Positions 10,401-24,097 of a DNA stretch of 64,000 nucleotides are shown here, in pieces (position 1 is the first letter of the stretch; every line of letters begins with the position of its first letter). Below the pieces are notes generated by a model that saw only the letters and a program-made list of their open reading frames with translations, was not told the DNA's origin and ran no database searches. A program made the translations under genes and the position numbers. The stretch spans positions 558,001 through 622,000 of the forward strand of contig JAGKQI010000095.1 of NCBI GenBank assembly GCA_018806915.1, written 5' to 3'. The stretch comes from Phytophthora colocasiae. Lineage: Eukaryota > Oomycota > Peronosporomycetes > Peronosporales > Peronosporaceae.

Positions 10401-13400
10401 GCCCAAGTTGCCCGTGAAGCAAGCGCAAGCGCCACTATGTGTCACTGTGTCTTGTGAATACACGTGCTCAGCACAGTCGTAGACACGACAACGAGCACCA
10501 GACAGCTAATGTAACGGGGTTACACGGCACGGTGTGCCATGGCTACATTGGTGTGGTAGACACGGGCCGGAGGCACAAGTCACAGAATCTGTGTATGACA
10601 CATTGTATTCTCACACGTCACATATGTAGCCATTTGCTGGCAGTTAAGCTCAGAGCCACACATTGTATTTGATTAGGATTTCGTATGCTAGATACTAAAT
10701 CCGTTACATTTATGTACCCACATAAATGTATCCACGTGTGTCACACACCAACGAGAAACATTCGTGTAACATCCCCGTTACACTCCCCCCCCCACCAAGA
10801 TTCCAGATACCGTATCCTGAAAGTGTAAACACACGACGCGATTATCGGCCGATGGCCACGGCACCTTGCCTTGAGTGGACGGCGCTGTCTCTCGTGCGCG
10901 TTTCACGCCTCCGTACGCGATGCCACTTGGCACACACTTGGGCCCAATGCTTACTAAGCATATGAGCCTACTGGCTCGAGTCAAGGGGCTCTACGGGCGT
11001 GGGAAGAAGGCCACAGGTGGCGTATCTATGATACTACTGGATCAGTGATTCACAGAGCAAGCCTTCCAGGCTACCAACGGTTCCACGAACCACACAGCAG
11101 TGGGACCCACTCGCATCAACGTTAATGTGACCTCGGATGAGCACTGTGTGCAGGGCTTGATGCCCAAGTTGCCCGTGAAGCAAGCGCAAGCGCCACTATG
11201 TGTCACTGTGTCTTGTGAATACACGTGCTCAGCACAGTCGTAGACACGACAACGAGCACCAGACAGCTAATGTAACGGGGTTACACGGCACGGTGTGCCA
11301 TGGCTACATTGGTGTGGTAGACACGGGCCGGAGGCACAAGTCACAGATCTGTGTATGACACATTGTATTCTCACACGTCACATATGTAGCCATTTGCTGG
11401 CAGTTAAGCTCAGAGCCACACATTGTATTTTTGATTAGGATTTAGTATGCTAGATACTAAATCCGTTACATTTATGTACCCACATAAATGTATCCACGTG
11501 TGTCACACACCAACGAGAAACATTCGTGTAACATCCCCGTTACACTCCCCCACCAAGATTCCAGATACCGTATCCTGAAAGTGTAAACACACGACGCGAT
11601 TATCGGCCGATGGCCACGGCACCTTGCCTTGAGTGGACGGCGCTGTCTCTCGTGCGCGTTTCACGCCTCCGTACGCGATGCCACTTGGCACACACTTGGG
11701 CCCAATGCTTACAAATCATATGAGCCTACTGGCTCGAGTCAAGGGGCTCTACGGGCGTGGGAAGAAGGCCACAGGTGGCGTATCTATGATACTACTGGAT
11801 CAGTGATTCACAGAGCAAGCCTTCCAGGCTACCAACGGTTCCACGAACCACACAGCAGTGGGACCCACTCGCATCAACGTTAATGTGACCCTCGGATGAG
11901 CACTGTGTGCAGGGCTTGATGCCCAAGTTGCCCGTGAAGCAAGCGCAAGCGCCACTATGTGTCACTGTGTCTTGTGAATACACGTGCTCAGCACAGTCGT
12001 AGACACGACAACGAGCACCAGACAGCTAATGTAACGGGGTTACACGGCACGGTGTGCCATGGCTACATTGGTGTGGTAGACACGGGCCGGAGGCACAAGT
12101 CACAGATCTGTGTATGACACATTGTATTCTCACACGTCACATATGTAGCCATTTGCTGGCAGTTAAGCTCAGAGCCACACATTGTATTTTGATTAGGATT
12201 TAGTATGCTAGATACTAAATCCGTTACATTTATGTACCCACATAAATGTATCCACGTGTGTCACACAACAACGAGAAACATTCGTGTAACATCCCGTTAC
12301 ACTCCCCCACCAAGATTCCAGATACCGTATCCTGAAAGTGTAAACACACGACGCGATTATCGGCCGATGGCCACGGCACCTTGCCTTGAGTGGACGGCGC
12401 TGTCTCTCGTGCGCGTTTCACGCCTCCGTACGCGATGCCACTTGGCACACACTTGGGCCCAATGCTTACCAAGCATATGAGCCTACTGGCTCGAGTCAAG
12501 GGGCTCTACGGGCGTGGGAAGAAGGCCACAGGTGGCGTATCTATGATACTACTGGATCAGTGATTCACAGAGCAAGCCTTCCAGGCTACCAACGGTTCCA
12601 CGAACCACACAGCAGTGGGACCCACTCGCATCAACGTTAATGTGACCCTCGGATGAGCACTGTGTGCAGGGCTTGATGCCCAAGTTGCCCGTGAAGCAAG
12701 CGCAAGCGCCACTATGTGTCACTGTGTCTTGTGAATACACGTGCTCAGCACAGTCGTAGACACGACAACGAGCACCAGACAGCTAATGTAACGGGGTTAC
12801 ACGGCACGGTGTGCCATGGCTACATTGGTGTGGTAGACACGGGCCGGAGGCACAAGTCACAGATCTGTGTATGACACATTGTATTCTCACACGTCACATA
12901 TGTAGCCATTTGCTGGCAGTTAAGCTCAGAGCCACACATTGTATTTTTGATTAGGATTTAGTATGCTAGATACTAAATCCGTTACATTTATGTACCCACA
13001 TAAATGTATCCACGTGTGTCACACACCAACGAGACACATTCGTGTAACATCCCCGTTACACCCCCACCAAGATTCCAGATACCGTATCCTGAAAGTGTAA
13101 ACACACGACGCGATTATCGGCCGATGGCCACGGCACCTTGCCTTGAGTGGACGGCGCTGTCTCTCGTGCGCGTTTCACGCCTCCGTACGCGATGCCACTT
13201 GGCACACACTTGGGCCCAATGCTTACTAAGCATATGAGCCTACTGGCTCGAGTCAAGGGGCTCTACGGGCGTGGGAAGAAGGCCACAGGTGGCGTATCTA
13301 TGATACTACTGGATCAGTGATTCACAGAGCAAGCCTTCCAGGCTACCAACGGTTCCACGAACCACACAGCAGTGGGACCCACTCGCATCAACGTTAATGT

Positions 13401-16400
13401 GACCTCGGATGAGCACTGTGTGCAGGGCTTGATGCCCAAGTTGCCCGTGAAGCAAGCGCAAGCGCCACTATGTGTCACTGTGTCTTGTGAATACACGTGC
13501 TCAGCACAGATCGTAGACACGACAACGAGCACCAGACAGCTAATGTAACGGGGTTACACGGCACGGTGTGCCATGGCTACATTGGTGTGGTAGACACGGG
13601 CCGGAGGCACAAGTCACAGATCTGTGTATGACACATTGTATTCTCACACGTCACATATGTAGCCATTTGCTGGCAGTTAAGCTCAGAGCCACACATTGTA
13701 TTTTGATTAGGATTTAGTATGCTAGATACTAAATCCGTTACATTTATGTACCCACATAAATGTATCCACGTGTGTCACACACCAACGAGAAACATTCGTG
13801 TAACATCCCCGTTACACCCCACCAAGATTCCAGATACCGTATCCTGAAAGTGTAAACACACGACGCGATTATCGGCCGATGGCCACGGCACCTTGCCTTG
13901 AGTGGACGGCGCTGTCTCTCGTGCGCGTTTCACGCCTCCGTACGCGATGCCACTTGGCACACACTTGGGCCCAATGCTTACTAAGCATATGAGCCTACTG
14001 GCTCGAGTCAAGGGCTCTACGGGCGTGGGAAGAAGGCCACAGGTGGCGTATCTATGATACTACTGGATCAGTGATTCACAGAGCAAGCCTTCCAGGCTAC
14101 CAACGGTTCCACGAACCACACAGCAGTGGGACCCACTCGCATCAACGTTAATGTGACCCTCGGATGAGCACTGTGTGCAGGGCTTGATGCCCAAGTTGCC
14201 CGTGAAGCAAGCGCAAGCGCCACTATGTGTCACTGTGTCTTGTGAATACACGTGCTCAGCACAGTCGTAGACACGACAACGAGCACCAGACAGCTAATGT
14301 AACGGGGTTACACGGCACGGTGTGCCATGGCTACATTGGTGTGGTAGACACGGGCCGGAGGCACAAGTCACAGATCTGTGTATGACACATTGTATTCTCA
14401 CACGTCACATATGTAGCCATTTGCTGGCAGTTAAGCTCAAGAGCCACACATTGTATTTTTGATTAGGATTTAGTATGCTAGATACTAAATCCGTTACATT
14501 TATGTACCCACATAAATGTATCCACGTGTGTCACACACCAACGAGAAACATTCGTGTAACATCCCCGTTACACTCCCCACCAAGATTCCAGATACCGTAT
14601 CCTGAAAGTGTAAACACACGACGCGATTATCGGCCGATGGCCACGGCACCTTGCCTTGAGTGGACGGCGCTGTCTCTCGTGCGCGTTTCACGCCTCCGTA
14701 CGCGATGCCACTTGGCACACACTTGGGCCCAATGCTTACTAAGCATATGAGCCTACTGGCTCGAGTCAAGGGGCTCTACGGGCGTGGGAAGAAGGCCACA
14801 GGTGGCGTATCTATGATACTACTGGATCAGTGATTCACAGAGCAAGCCTTCCAGGCTACCAACGGTTCCACGAACCACACAGCAGTGGGACCCACTCGCA
14901 TCAACGTTAATGTGACCCTCGGATGAGCACTGTGTGCAGGGCTTGATGCCCAAGTTGCCCGTGAAGCAAGCGCAAGCGCCACTATGTGTCACTGTGTCTT
15001 GTGAATACACGTGCTCAGCACAGTCGTAGACACGACAACGAGCACCAGACAGCTAATGTAACGGGGTTACACGGCACGGTGTGCCATGGCTACATTGGTG
15101 TGGTAGACACGGGCCGGAGGCACAAGTCACAGATCTGTGTATGACACATTGTATTCTCACACGTCACATATGTAGCCATTTGCTGGCAGTTAAGCTCAGA
15201 GCCACACATTGTATTTTGATTAGGATTTAGTATGCTAGATACTAAATCCGTTACATTTATGTACCCACATAAATGTATCCACGTGTGTCACACACCAACG
15301 AGAAACATTCGTGTAACATCCCCGTTACACTCCCACCAAGATTCCAGATACCGTATCCTGAAAGTGTAAACACACGACGCGATTATCGGCCGATGGCCAC
15401 GGCACCTTGCCTTGAGTGGACGGCGCTGTCTCTCGTGCGCGTTTCACGCCTCCGTACGCGATGCCACTTGGCACAACACTTGGGCCCAATGCTTACTAAG
15501 CATATGAGCCTACTGGCTCGAGTCAAGGGGCTCTACGGGCGTGGGAAGAAGGCCACAGGTGGCGTATCTATGATACTACTGGATCAGTGATTCACAGAGC
15601 AAGCCTTCCAGGCTACCAACGGTTCCACGAACCACACAGCAGTGGGACCCACTCGCATCAACGTTAATGTGACCCTCGGATGAGCACTGTGTGCAGGGCT
15701 TGATGCCCAAGTTGCCCGTGAAGCAAGCGCAAGCGCCACTATGTGTCACTGTGTCTTGTGAATACACGTGCTCAGCACAGTCGTAGACACGACAACGAGC
15801 ACCAGACAGCTAATGTAACGGGGTTACACGGCACGGTGTGCCATGGCTACATTGGTGTGGTAGACACGGAGCCGGAGGCACAAGTCACAGAATCTGTGTA
15901 TGACACATTGTATTCTCACACGTCACATATGTAGCCATTTGCTGGCAGTTAAGCTCAGAGCCACACATTGCATTTTGATTAGGATTTAGTATGCTAGATA
16001 CTAAATCCGTTACATTTATGTACCCACATAAATGTATCCACGTGTGTCACACACCAACGAGAAACATTCGTGTAACATCCCCGTTACACTCCCCACCAAG
16101 ATTCCAGATACCGTATCCTGAAAGTGTAAACACACGACGCGATTATCGGCCGATGGCCACGGCACCTTGCCTTGAGTGGACGGCGCTGTCTCTCGTGCGC
16201 GTTTCACGCCTCCGTACGCGATGCCACTTGGCACACACTTGGGCCCAATGCTTACTAAGCATATGAGCCTACTGGCTCGAGTCAAGGGGCTCTACGGGCG
16301 TGGGAAGAAGGCCACAGGTGGCGTATCTATGATACTACTGGATCAGTGATTCACAGAGCAAGCCTTCCAGGCTACCAACGGTTCCACGAACCACACAGCA

Positions 16401-18370
16401 GTGGGACCCACTCGCATCAACGTTAATGTGACCCTCGGATGAGCACTGTGTGCAGGGCTTGATGCCCAAGTTGCCCGTGAAGCAAGCGCAAGCGCCACTA
16501 TGTGTCACTGTGTCTTGTGAATACACGTGCTCAGCACAGTCGTAGACACGACAACGAGCACCAGACAGCTAATGTAACGGGGTTACACGGCACGGTGTGC
16601 CATGGCTACATTGGTGTGGTAGACACGGGCCGGAGAGCACAAGTCACAGATCTGTGTATGACACATTGTATTCTCACACGTCACATATGTAGCCATTTGC
16701 TGGCAGTTAAGCTTCAGAGCCACACATTGTATTTGATTAGGATTTAGTATGCTAGATACTAAATCCGTTACATTTATGTACCCACATAAATGTATCCACG
16801 TGTGTCACACACCAACGAGAAACATTCGTGTAACATCCCCGTTACACCCCCCCCCCCCACCAAGATTCCAGATACCGTATCCTGAAAGTGTAAACACACG
16901 ACGCGATTATCGGCCGATGGCCACGGCACCTTGCCTTGAGTGGACGGCGCTGTCTCTCGTGCGCGTTTCACGCCTCCGTACGCGATGCCACTTGGCACAC
17001 ACTTGGGCCCAATGCTTACCAAGCATATGAGCCTACTGGCTCGAGTCAAGGGGCTCTACGGGCGTGGGAAGAAGGCCACAGGTGGCGTATCTATGATACT
17101 ACTGGATCAGTGATTCACAGAGCAAGCCTTCCAGGCTACCAACGGTTCCACGAACCACACAGCAGTGGGACCCACTCGCATCAACGTTAATGTGACCCTC
17201 GGATGAGCACTGTGTGCAGGGCTTGATGCCCAAGTTGCCCGTGAAGCAAGCGCAAGCGCCACTATGTGTCACTGTGTCTTGTGAATACACGTGCTCAGCA
17301 CAGTCGTAGACACGACAACGAGCACCAGACAGCTAATGTAACGGGGTTACACGGCACGGTGTGCCATGGCTACATTGGTGTGGTAGACACGGGCCGGAGG
17401 CACAAGTCACAGATCTGTGTATGACACATTGTATTCTCACACGTCACATATGTAGCCATTTGCTGGCAGTTAAGCTCAGAGCCACACATTGCATTTTGAT
17501 TAGATTTAGTATGCTAGATACTAAATCCGTTACATTTATGTACCCACATAAATGTATCCACGTGTGTCACACACCAACGAGAAACATTCGTGTAACATCC
17601 CCGTTACACTCCCCACCAAGATTCCAGATACCGTATCCTGAAAGTGTAAACACACGACGCGATTATCGGCCGATGGCCACGGCACCTTGCCTTGAGTGGA
17701 CGGCGCTGTCTCTCGTGCGCGTTTCACGCCTCCGTACGCGATGCCACTTGGCACACACTTGGGCCCAATGCTTACCAAAGCATATGAGCCTACTGGCTCG
17801 AGTCAAGGGGCTCTACGGGCGTGGGAAGAAGGCCACAGGTGGCGTATCTATGATACTACTGGATCAGTGATTCACAGAGCAAGCCTTCCAGGCTACCAAC
17901 GGTTCCACGAACCACACAGCAGTGGGACCCACTCGCATCAACGTTAATGTGACCCTCGGATGAGCACTGTGTGCAGGGCTTGATGCCCAAGTTGCCCGTG
18001 AAGCAAGCGCAAGCGCCACTATGTGTCACTGTGTCTTGTGAATACACGTGCTCAGCACAGTCGTAGACACGACAACGAGCACCAGACAGCTAATGTAACG
18101 GGGTTACACGGCACGGTGTGCCATGGCTACATTGGTGTGGTAGACACGGGCCGGAGGCACAAGTCACAGATCTGTGTATGACACATTGTATTCTCACACG
18201 TCACATATGTAGCCATTTGCTGGCAGTTAAGCTCAGAGCCACACATTGCATTTTGATTAGGATTTAGTATGCTAGATACTAAATCCGTTACATTTATGTA
18301 CCCACATAAATGTATCCACGTGTGTCACACACCAACGAGAAACATTCGTGTAACATCCCCGTTACACCCC

Positions 18371-18930
18371 CCCCCCCCACCAAGATTCCCGAGACCGCAT
18401 CCTGAAAGTGTAAACACACGACGCGATTATCGGCCGATGGCCACGGCACCTTGCCTTGAGTGGACGGCGCTGTCTCTCGTGCGCGTTTCACGCCTCCGTA
18501 CGCGATGCCACTTGGCACACACTTGGGCCCAATGCTTACAAGCATATGAGCCTACTGGCTCGAGTCAAGGGGCTCTACGGGCGTGGGAAGAAGGCCACAG
18601 GTGGCGTATCTAATGATACTACTGGATCAGTGATTCACAGAGCAAGCCTTCCAGGCTACCAACGGTTCCACGAACCACACACAGCAGTGGGACCCACTGC
18701 ATCAACGTAAATGTGACCCACGGAAGAGCACTGAGTGCAGGGCTTCAAGCCCAAGATGCCCGTGAAGCAAGCGCAAGCGCCACTATGTGTCACTGTGTCT
18801 GGTGAATACCCGAGCTCAGCACAGTCGTAGACACGACAACGAGCACCAGACAGCTAATGTAACTGGTTTACACTGCACGGTGTGCCATGGCTACATTGGT
18901 GTGGTAGACTCGGGACGGATTCACAAGTCA
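18371..18930. repeat. Divergent stretch within the array (end of unit 19, start of unit 20)
   Basis: Across about 560 bp this copy carries many substitutions and small indels found in no other unit, for example near 18385, 18610, 18680-18760, 18800 and 18860-18920. The units on both sides are near-consensus. It could be an old unit that escaped homogenisation or a stretch of poor consensus sequence. Confidence 0.8.
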
Positions 18931-20627
18931 CAGATCTGTGTATGACACATTGTATTCTCACACGTCACATATGTAGCCATTTGCTGGCAGTTAAGCTCAG
19001 AGCCACACCTTGCATTTTGATTAGGATTTAGTATGCTAGGATACTAAATCCGTTACATTTATGTACCCACATAAATGTATCCACGTGTGTCACACACCAA
19101 CGAGAAACATTCGTGTAACATCCCCGTTACACTCCCCACCAAGATTCCAGATACCGTATCCTGAAAGTGTAAACACACGACGCGATTATCGGCCGATGGC
19201 CACGGCACCTTGCCTTGAGTGGACGGCGCTGTCTCTCGTGCGCGTTTCACGCCTCCGTACGCGATGCCACTTGGCACACACTTGGGCCCAATGCTTGCAA
19301 GCATATGAGCCTACTGGCTCGAGTCAAGGGGCTCTACGGGCGTGGGAAGAAGGCCACAGGTGGCGTATCTATGATACTACTGGATCAGTGATTCACAGAG
19401 CAAGCCTTCCAGGCTACCAACGGTTCCACGAACCACACAGCAGTGGGACCCACTCGCATCAACGTTAATGTGACCCTCGGATGAGCACTGTGTGCAGGGC
19501 TTGATGCCCAAGTTGCCCGTGAAGCAAGCGCAAGCGCCACTATGTGTCACTGTGTCTTGTGAATACACGTGCTCAGCACAGTCGTAGACACGACAACGAG
19601 CACCAGACAGCTAATGTAACGGGGTTACACGGCACGGTGTGCCATGGCTACATTGGTGTGGTAGACACGGGCCGGAGGCACAAGTCACAGATCTGTGTAT
19701 GACACATTGTATTCTCACACGTCACATATGTAGCCATTTGCTGGCAGTTAAGCTCAGAGCCACACATTGCATTTTGATTAGGATTTAGTATGCTAGATAC
19801 TAAATCCGTTACATTTATGTACCCACATAAATGTATCCACGTGTGTCACACACCAACGAGAAACATTCGTGTAACATCCCCGTTACACTCCCCCCCCCAC
19901 CAAGATTCCAGATACCGTATCCTGAAAGTGTAAACACACGACGCGATTATCGGCCGATGGCCACGGCACCTTGCCTTGAGTGGACGGCGCTGTCTCTCGT
20001 GCGCGTTTCACGCCTCCGTACGCGATGCCACTTGGCACACACTTGGGCCCAATGCTTACCAAGCATATGAGCCTACTGGCTCGAGTCAAGGGGCTCTACG
20101 GGCGTGGGAAGAAGGCCACAGGTGGCGTATCTATGATACTACTGGATCAGTGATTCACAGAGCAAGCCTTCCAGGCTACCAACGGTTCCACGAACCACAC
20201 AGCAGTGGGACCCACTCGCATCAACGTTAATGTGACCCTCGGATGAGCACTGTGTGCAGGGCTTGATGCCCAAGTTGCCCGTGAAGCAAGCGCAAGCGCC
20301 ACTATGTGTCACTGTGTCTTGTGAATACACGTGCTCAGCACAGTCGTAGACACGACAACGAGCACCAGACAGCTAATGTAACGGGGTTACACGGCACGGT
20401 GTGCCATGGCTACATTGGTGTGGTAGACACGGGCCGGAGGCACAAGTCACAGATCTGTGTATGACACATTGTATTCTCACACGTCACATATGTAGCCATT
20501 TGCTGGCAGTTAAGCTCAGAGCCACACATTTGCATTTTGATTAGGATTTAGTATGCTAGATACTAAATCCGTTACATTTATGTACCCACATAAATGTATC
20601 CACGTGTGTCACACACCAACGAGAAAG

Positions 20628-20628
20628 N
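20628..20628. other. Ambiguous base (n)
   Basis: This is the only undetermined base in the window. It lies in the LTR-like segment of the unit beginning at 20377 and shows that consensus quality in the array is not uniform. Confidence 0.99.
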
Positions 20629-22866
20629 TTCGTGTAACATCCCCGTTACACCCCCACCAAGATTCCAGATACCGTATCCTGAAAGTGTAAACACACGACG
20701 CGATTATCGGCCGATGGCCACGGCACCTTGCCTTGAGTGGACGGCGCTGTCTCTCGTGCGCGTTTCACGCCTCCGTACGCGATGCCACTTGGCACACACT
20801 TGGGCCCAATGCTTACCAAAGCATATGAGCCTACTGGCTCGAGTCAAGGGGCTCTACGGGCGTGGGAAGAAGGCCACAGGTGGCGTATCTATGATACTAC
20901 TGGATCAGTGATTCACAGAGCAAGCCTTCCAGGCTACCAACAGGTTCCACGAACCACACAGCAGTGGGACCCACTCGCATCAACGTTAATGTGACCCTCG
21001 GATGAGCACTGTGTGCAGGGCTTGATGCCCAAGTTGCCCGTGAAGCAAGCGCAAGCGCCACTATGTGTCACTGTGTCTTGTGAATACACGTGCTCAGCAC
21101 AGTCGTAGACACGACAACGAGCACCAGACAGCTAATGTAACGGGGTTACACGGCACGGTGTGCCATGGCTACATTGGTGTGGTAGACACGGGCCGGAGGC
21201 ACAAGTCACAGATCTGTGTATGACACATTGTATTCTCACACGTCACATATGTAGCCATTTGCTGGCAGTTAAGCTCAGAGCCACACATTGCATTTTTGAT
21301 TAGTATTTAGTATGCTAGATACTAAATCCGTTACATTTATGTACCCACATAAATGTATCCACGTGTGTCACACACCAACGAGAAACATTCGTGTAACATC
21401 CCCGTTACACTCCCCCCCCCCCACCAAGATTCCAGATACCGTATCCTGAAAGTGTAAACACACGACGCGATTATCGGCCGATGGCCACGGCACCTTGCCT
21501 TGAGTGGACGGCGCTGTCTCTCGTGCGCGTTTCACGCCTCCGTACGCGATGCCACTTGGCACACACTTGGGCCCAATGCTTACCAAGCATATGAGCCTAC
21601 TGGCTCGAGTCAAGGGGCTCTACGGGCGTGGGAAGAAGGCCACAGGTGGCGTATCTATGATACTACTGGATCAGTGATTCACAGAGCAAGCCTTCCAGGC
21701 TACCAACGGTTCCACGAACCACACAGCAGTGGGACCCACTCGCATCAACGTTAATGTGACCCTCGGATGAGCACTGTGTGCAGGGCTTGATGCCCAAGTT
21801 GCCCGTGAAGCAAGCGCAAGCGCCACTATGTGTCACTGTGTCTTGTGAATACACGTGCTCAGCACAGTCGTAGACACGACAACGAGCACCAGACAGCTAA
21901 TGTAACGGGGTTACACGGCACGGTGTGCCATGGCTACATTGGTGTGGTAGACACGGGCCGGAGGCACAAGTCACAGATCTGTGTATGACACATTGTATTC
22001 TCACACGTCACATATGTAGCCATTTGCTGGCAGTTAAGCTCAGAGCCACACATTGCATTTTGATTAGGATTTAGTATGCTAGATACTAAATCCGTTACAT
22101 TTATGTACCCACATAAATGTATCCACGTGTGTCACACACCAACGAGAAACATTCGTGTAACATCCCCGTTACACCCCCCCCCCCCACCAAGATTCCAGAT
22201 ACCGTATCCTGAAAGTGTAAACACACGACGCGATTATCGGCCGATGGCCACGGCACCTTGCCTTGAGTGGACGGCGCTGTCTCTCGTGCGCGTTTCACGC
22301 CTCCGTACGCGATGCCACTTGGCACACACTTGGGCCCAATGCTTACCAAGCATATGAGCCTACTGGCTCGAGTCAAGGGGCTCTACGGGCGTGGGAAGAA
22401 GGCCACAGGTGGCGTATCTATGATACTACTGGATCAGTGATTCACAGAGCAAGCCTTCCAGGCTACCAACGGTTCCACGAACCACACAGCAGTGGGACCC
22501 ACTCGCATCAACGTTAATGTGACCCTCGGATGAGCACTGTGTGCAGGGCTTGATGCCCAAGTTGCCCGTGAAGCAAGCGCAAGCGCCACTATGTGTCACT
22601 GTGTCTTGTGAATACACGTGCTCAGCACAGTCGTAGACACGACAACGAGCACCAGACAGCTAATGTAACGGGGTTACACGGCACGGTGTGCCATGGCTAC
22701 ATTGGTGTGGTAGACACGGGCCGGAGGCACAAGTCACAGATCTGTGTATGACACATTGTATTCTCACACGTCACATATGTAGCCATTTGCTGGCAGTTAA
22801 GCTCAGAGCCACACATTGCATTTTGATTAGGATTTAGTATGTTAGATACTAAATCCGTTACATTTA

Positions 22867-23133
22867 GGATTAGGGCAATAAAGTCAATAAAAATCAGTTT
22901 GCATTTTATACAGTTAGTGTTAGTTCCTTTATTATAGGGACGCTGATTGTGTGAGTCCCGTATTTAGTGGCCTACTTGGTTCTTGTATAGAACCGAAGGC
23001 TAGTGCCTTGCAAGCAGGACTCTACGAGTCCAGAAAACTTCCTCTGTGCTGTGCACATCTACGCAGCCCCGCTGCATCTGGTAGCACTTGTATTCAATCC
23101 AACTCCTGCGTTGAAGACTGTTTCTCTGTGAGA
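22867..23133. other. Junction region between the array and the old Gypsy fragment
   Basis: This AT-rich sequence follows the truncated last LTR. It leads into the gag start at 23134 and may be the leader of that old element. An open frame in phase with gag begins at 22951, but its composition does not look coding before 23134. No LTR of that element is recognisable. Confidence 0.4.
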
Positions 23134-24097
23134 ATGGATCAAGACGCGTACGCCCACTTGACTCCGAGTCAGCAGGCTACACTTAACAAGCTTACGTCCT
23201 TGCTGGGCCCAGAAGGTATGGCGCACCTTGCGTCTCAAGGGCTGGAGGCCGTCAACGCGCGCCTGGAGGCATTTGCCTCGTACGAGTACGCTCTCGTCGA
23301 GCAGGAATGTAAAAGGGGTTACCTCCGCTCCGAGAGCTAAGCCCGTCACGCTCAGCGTGAAGACCTTCCACGGGCAGGACGGGGAGAACCTCTTGCTGTG
23401 GACCCGAGAGGTCGAAATGGCCATGGGGGCTGCTATGCTCCAGTTGGAGGGACACGCGTGGCGTTTGCCATCTCTAAGCTCGAAGGTCGAGCGCGAGAAT
23501 GGGCTTTGACGTCTGGGACGTCAGTGGAAGCGGCCTTCCCCACCTGGGGGGAGCTAAAAGCTAAGCTCACGCAAGTATTTGCTCCGCTCAACCAGGCGTA
23601 TCGCGTGCGATCACGCTTCCTTGCTTGCCGTCAAGGCAAGAAGGACCTGATGGACTACGTCCAAGAGCTACGCACGCTCATCGCCGGTATGGCCGCCGAC
23701 CCTCTACCTGAGGTGGTCGCTGTGACCGTCTTCATGGAAGGTTTGCGAGCTGGCGTGGCCAGGACGGAGGCATTCCGTCAGAGCCCCCGCAGCTTCGAGG
23801 ACGCTGTCAGCGTGGCATTGAATACCGAACACAACTTTAAGTTGTTTAAGGGTCGGTGCTAACAGCACAGGGTCCGGTGGGCCCGAGCCCATGGATCTCA
23901 GTTATGCTGAGGATGAAGTAGCGGAGCTACGAGCTGCGGTGCAGCGTATGAGCACCCGTCGGTGCTACACGTGTGGTAGTCCTACACATCAAAGGCCAAA
24001 CTGCCCTTTGCGCAAAGAGCGCGGTGGCCAGAATGGTCGCAACCCTGCCGCGGGTCCCGCTTTGGGCTCTGCCCAGGGAAACGCCGGCTCCCAGTAG
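23134..24097 (+). pseudogene. gag: Ty3/Gypsy Gag, decayed (capsid and zinc knuckle)
   Basis: Gag packages retrotransposon RNA into particles. The capsid region reads [18 protein letters not shown]...RSRFLACRQGKKDLMDYVQELRTL...VTVFMEGLRAG, matching the Retrotrans_gag pattern of oomycete Gypsy elements. A zinc knuckle CYTC-X4-H-X4-C lies at about 23963-24004. The gene is split over several frames (23134-23340, then ~23310-23500, then ~23470-23862, then 23891-24097), so at least three frameshifts or stops separate them. It belongs to a different and older family than the large element to its right, whose Gag is unrelated in length and sequence. Confidence 0.85.

Larger units (their letters stand above)
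4417..22866 (-). repeat. 18.4-kb tandem array: 24 full ~760-bp units plus a partial 25th
   Basis: The landmark TGTAACGGGG begins units at 4417, 5183, 5947, 6706, 7467, 8223, 8985, 9746, 10510, 11271, 12030, 12787, 13544, 14298, 15057, 15814, 16573, 17337, 18094, 18858, 19615, 20377, 21136, 21901 and 22664. Spacing is 754-766 bp, mean 760. Most units differ by only a few bases, mainly in a C-run of 3 to 11 and in one hairpin loop. Two readings are possible: an ordinary satellite, or a chain of LTR-internal segments of a miniature LTR retrotransposon sharing LTRs. I favour the second, for the reasons given in the unit entries. The left edge falls exactly on an LTR end. The right edge (22866) is a truncation inside an LTR hairpin. 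The 84-, 63- and 91-codon ORFs recurring in every unit look like by-products of repetition. Confidence 0.95.

Noticed and set aside
4417..22866. Recurring 63-, 84- and 91-codon ORFs in every 760-bp unit as a multigene family
   Set aside because: They overlap on both strands in several phases, show no domain or codon bias, and their lengths change freely with the C-run and the hairpin loop. Homogenised repetition explains them.
4417..22866. CRISPR or bacterial repeat array
   Set aside because: Units are 760 bp with no short-repeat/spacer pattern, no cas genes, and the genome is eukaryotic.
4417..22866. Centromeric satellite
   Set aside because: Published Phytophthora centromeres are tied to Copia-like elements, and nothing here shows centromere identity. 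CENP-A mapping would be needed.
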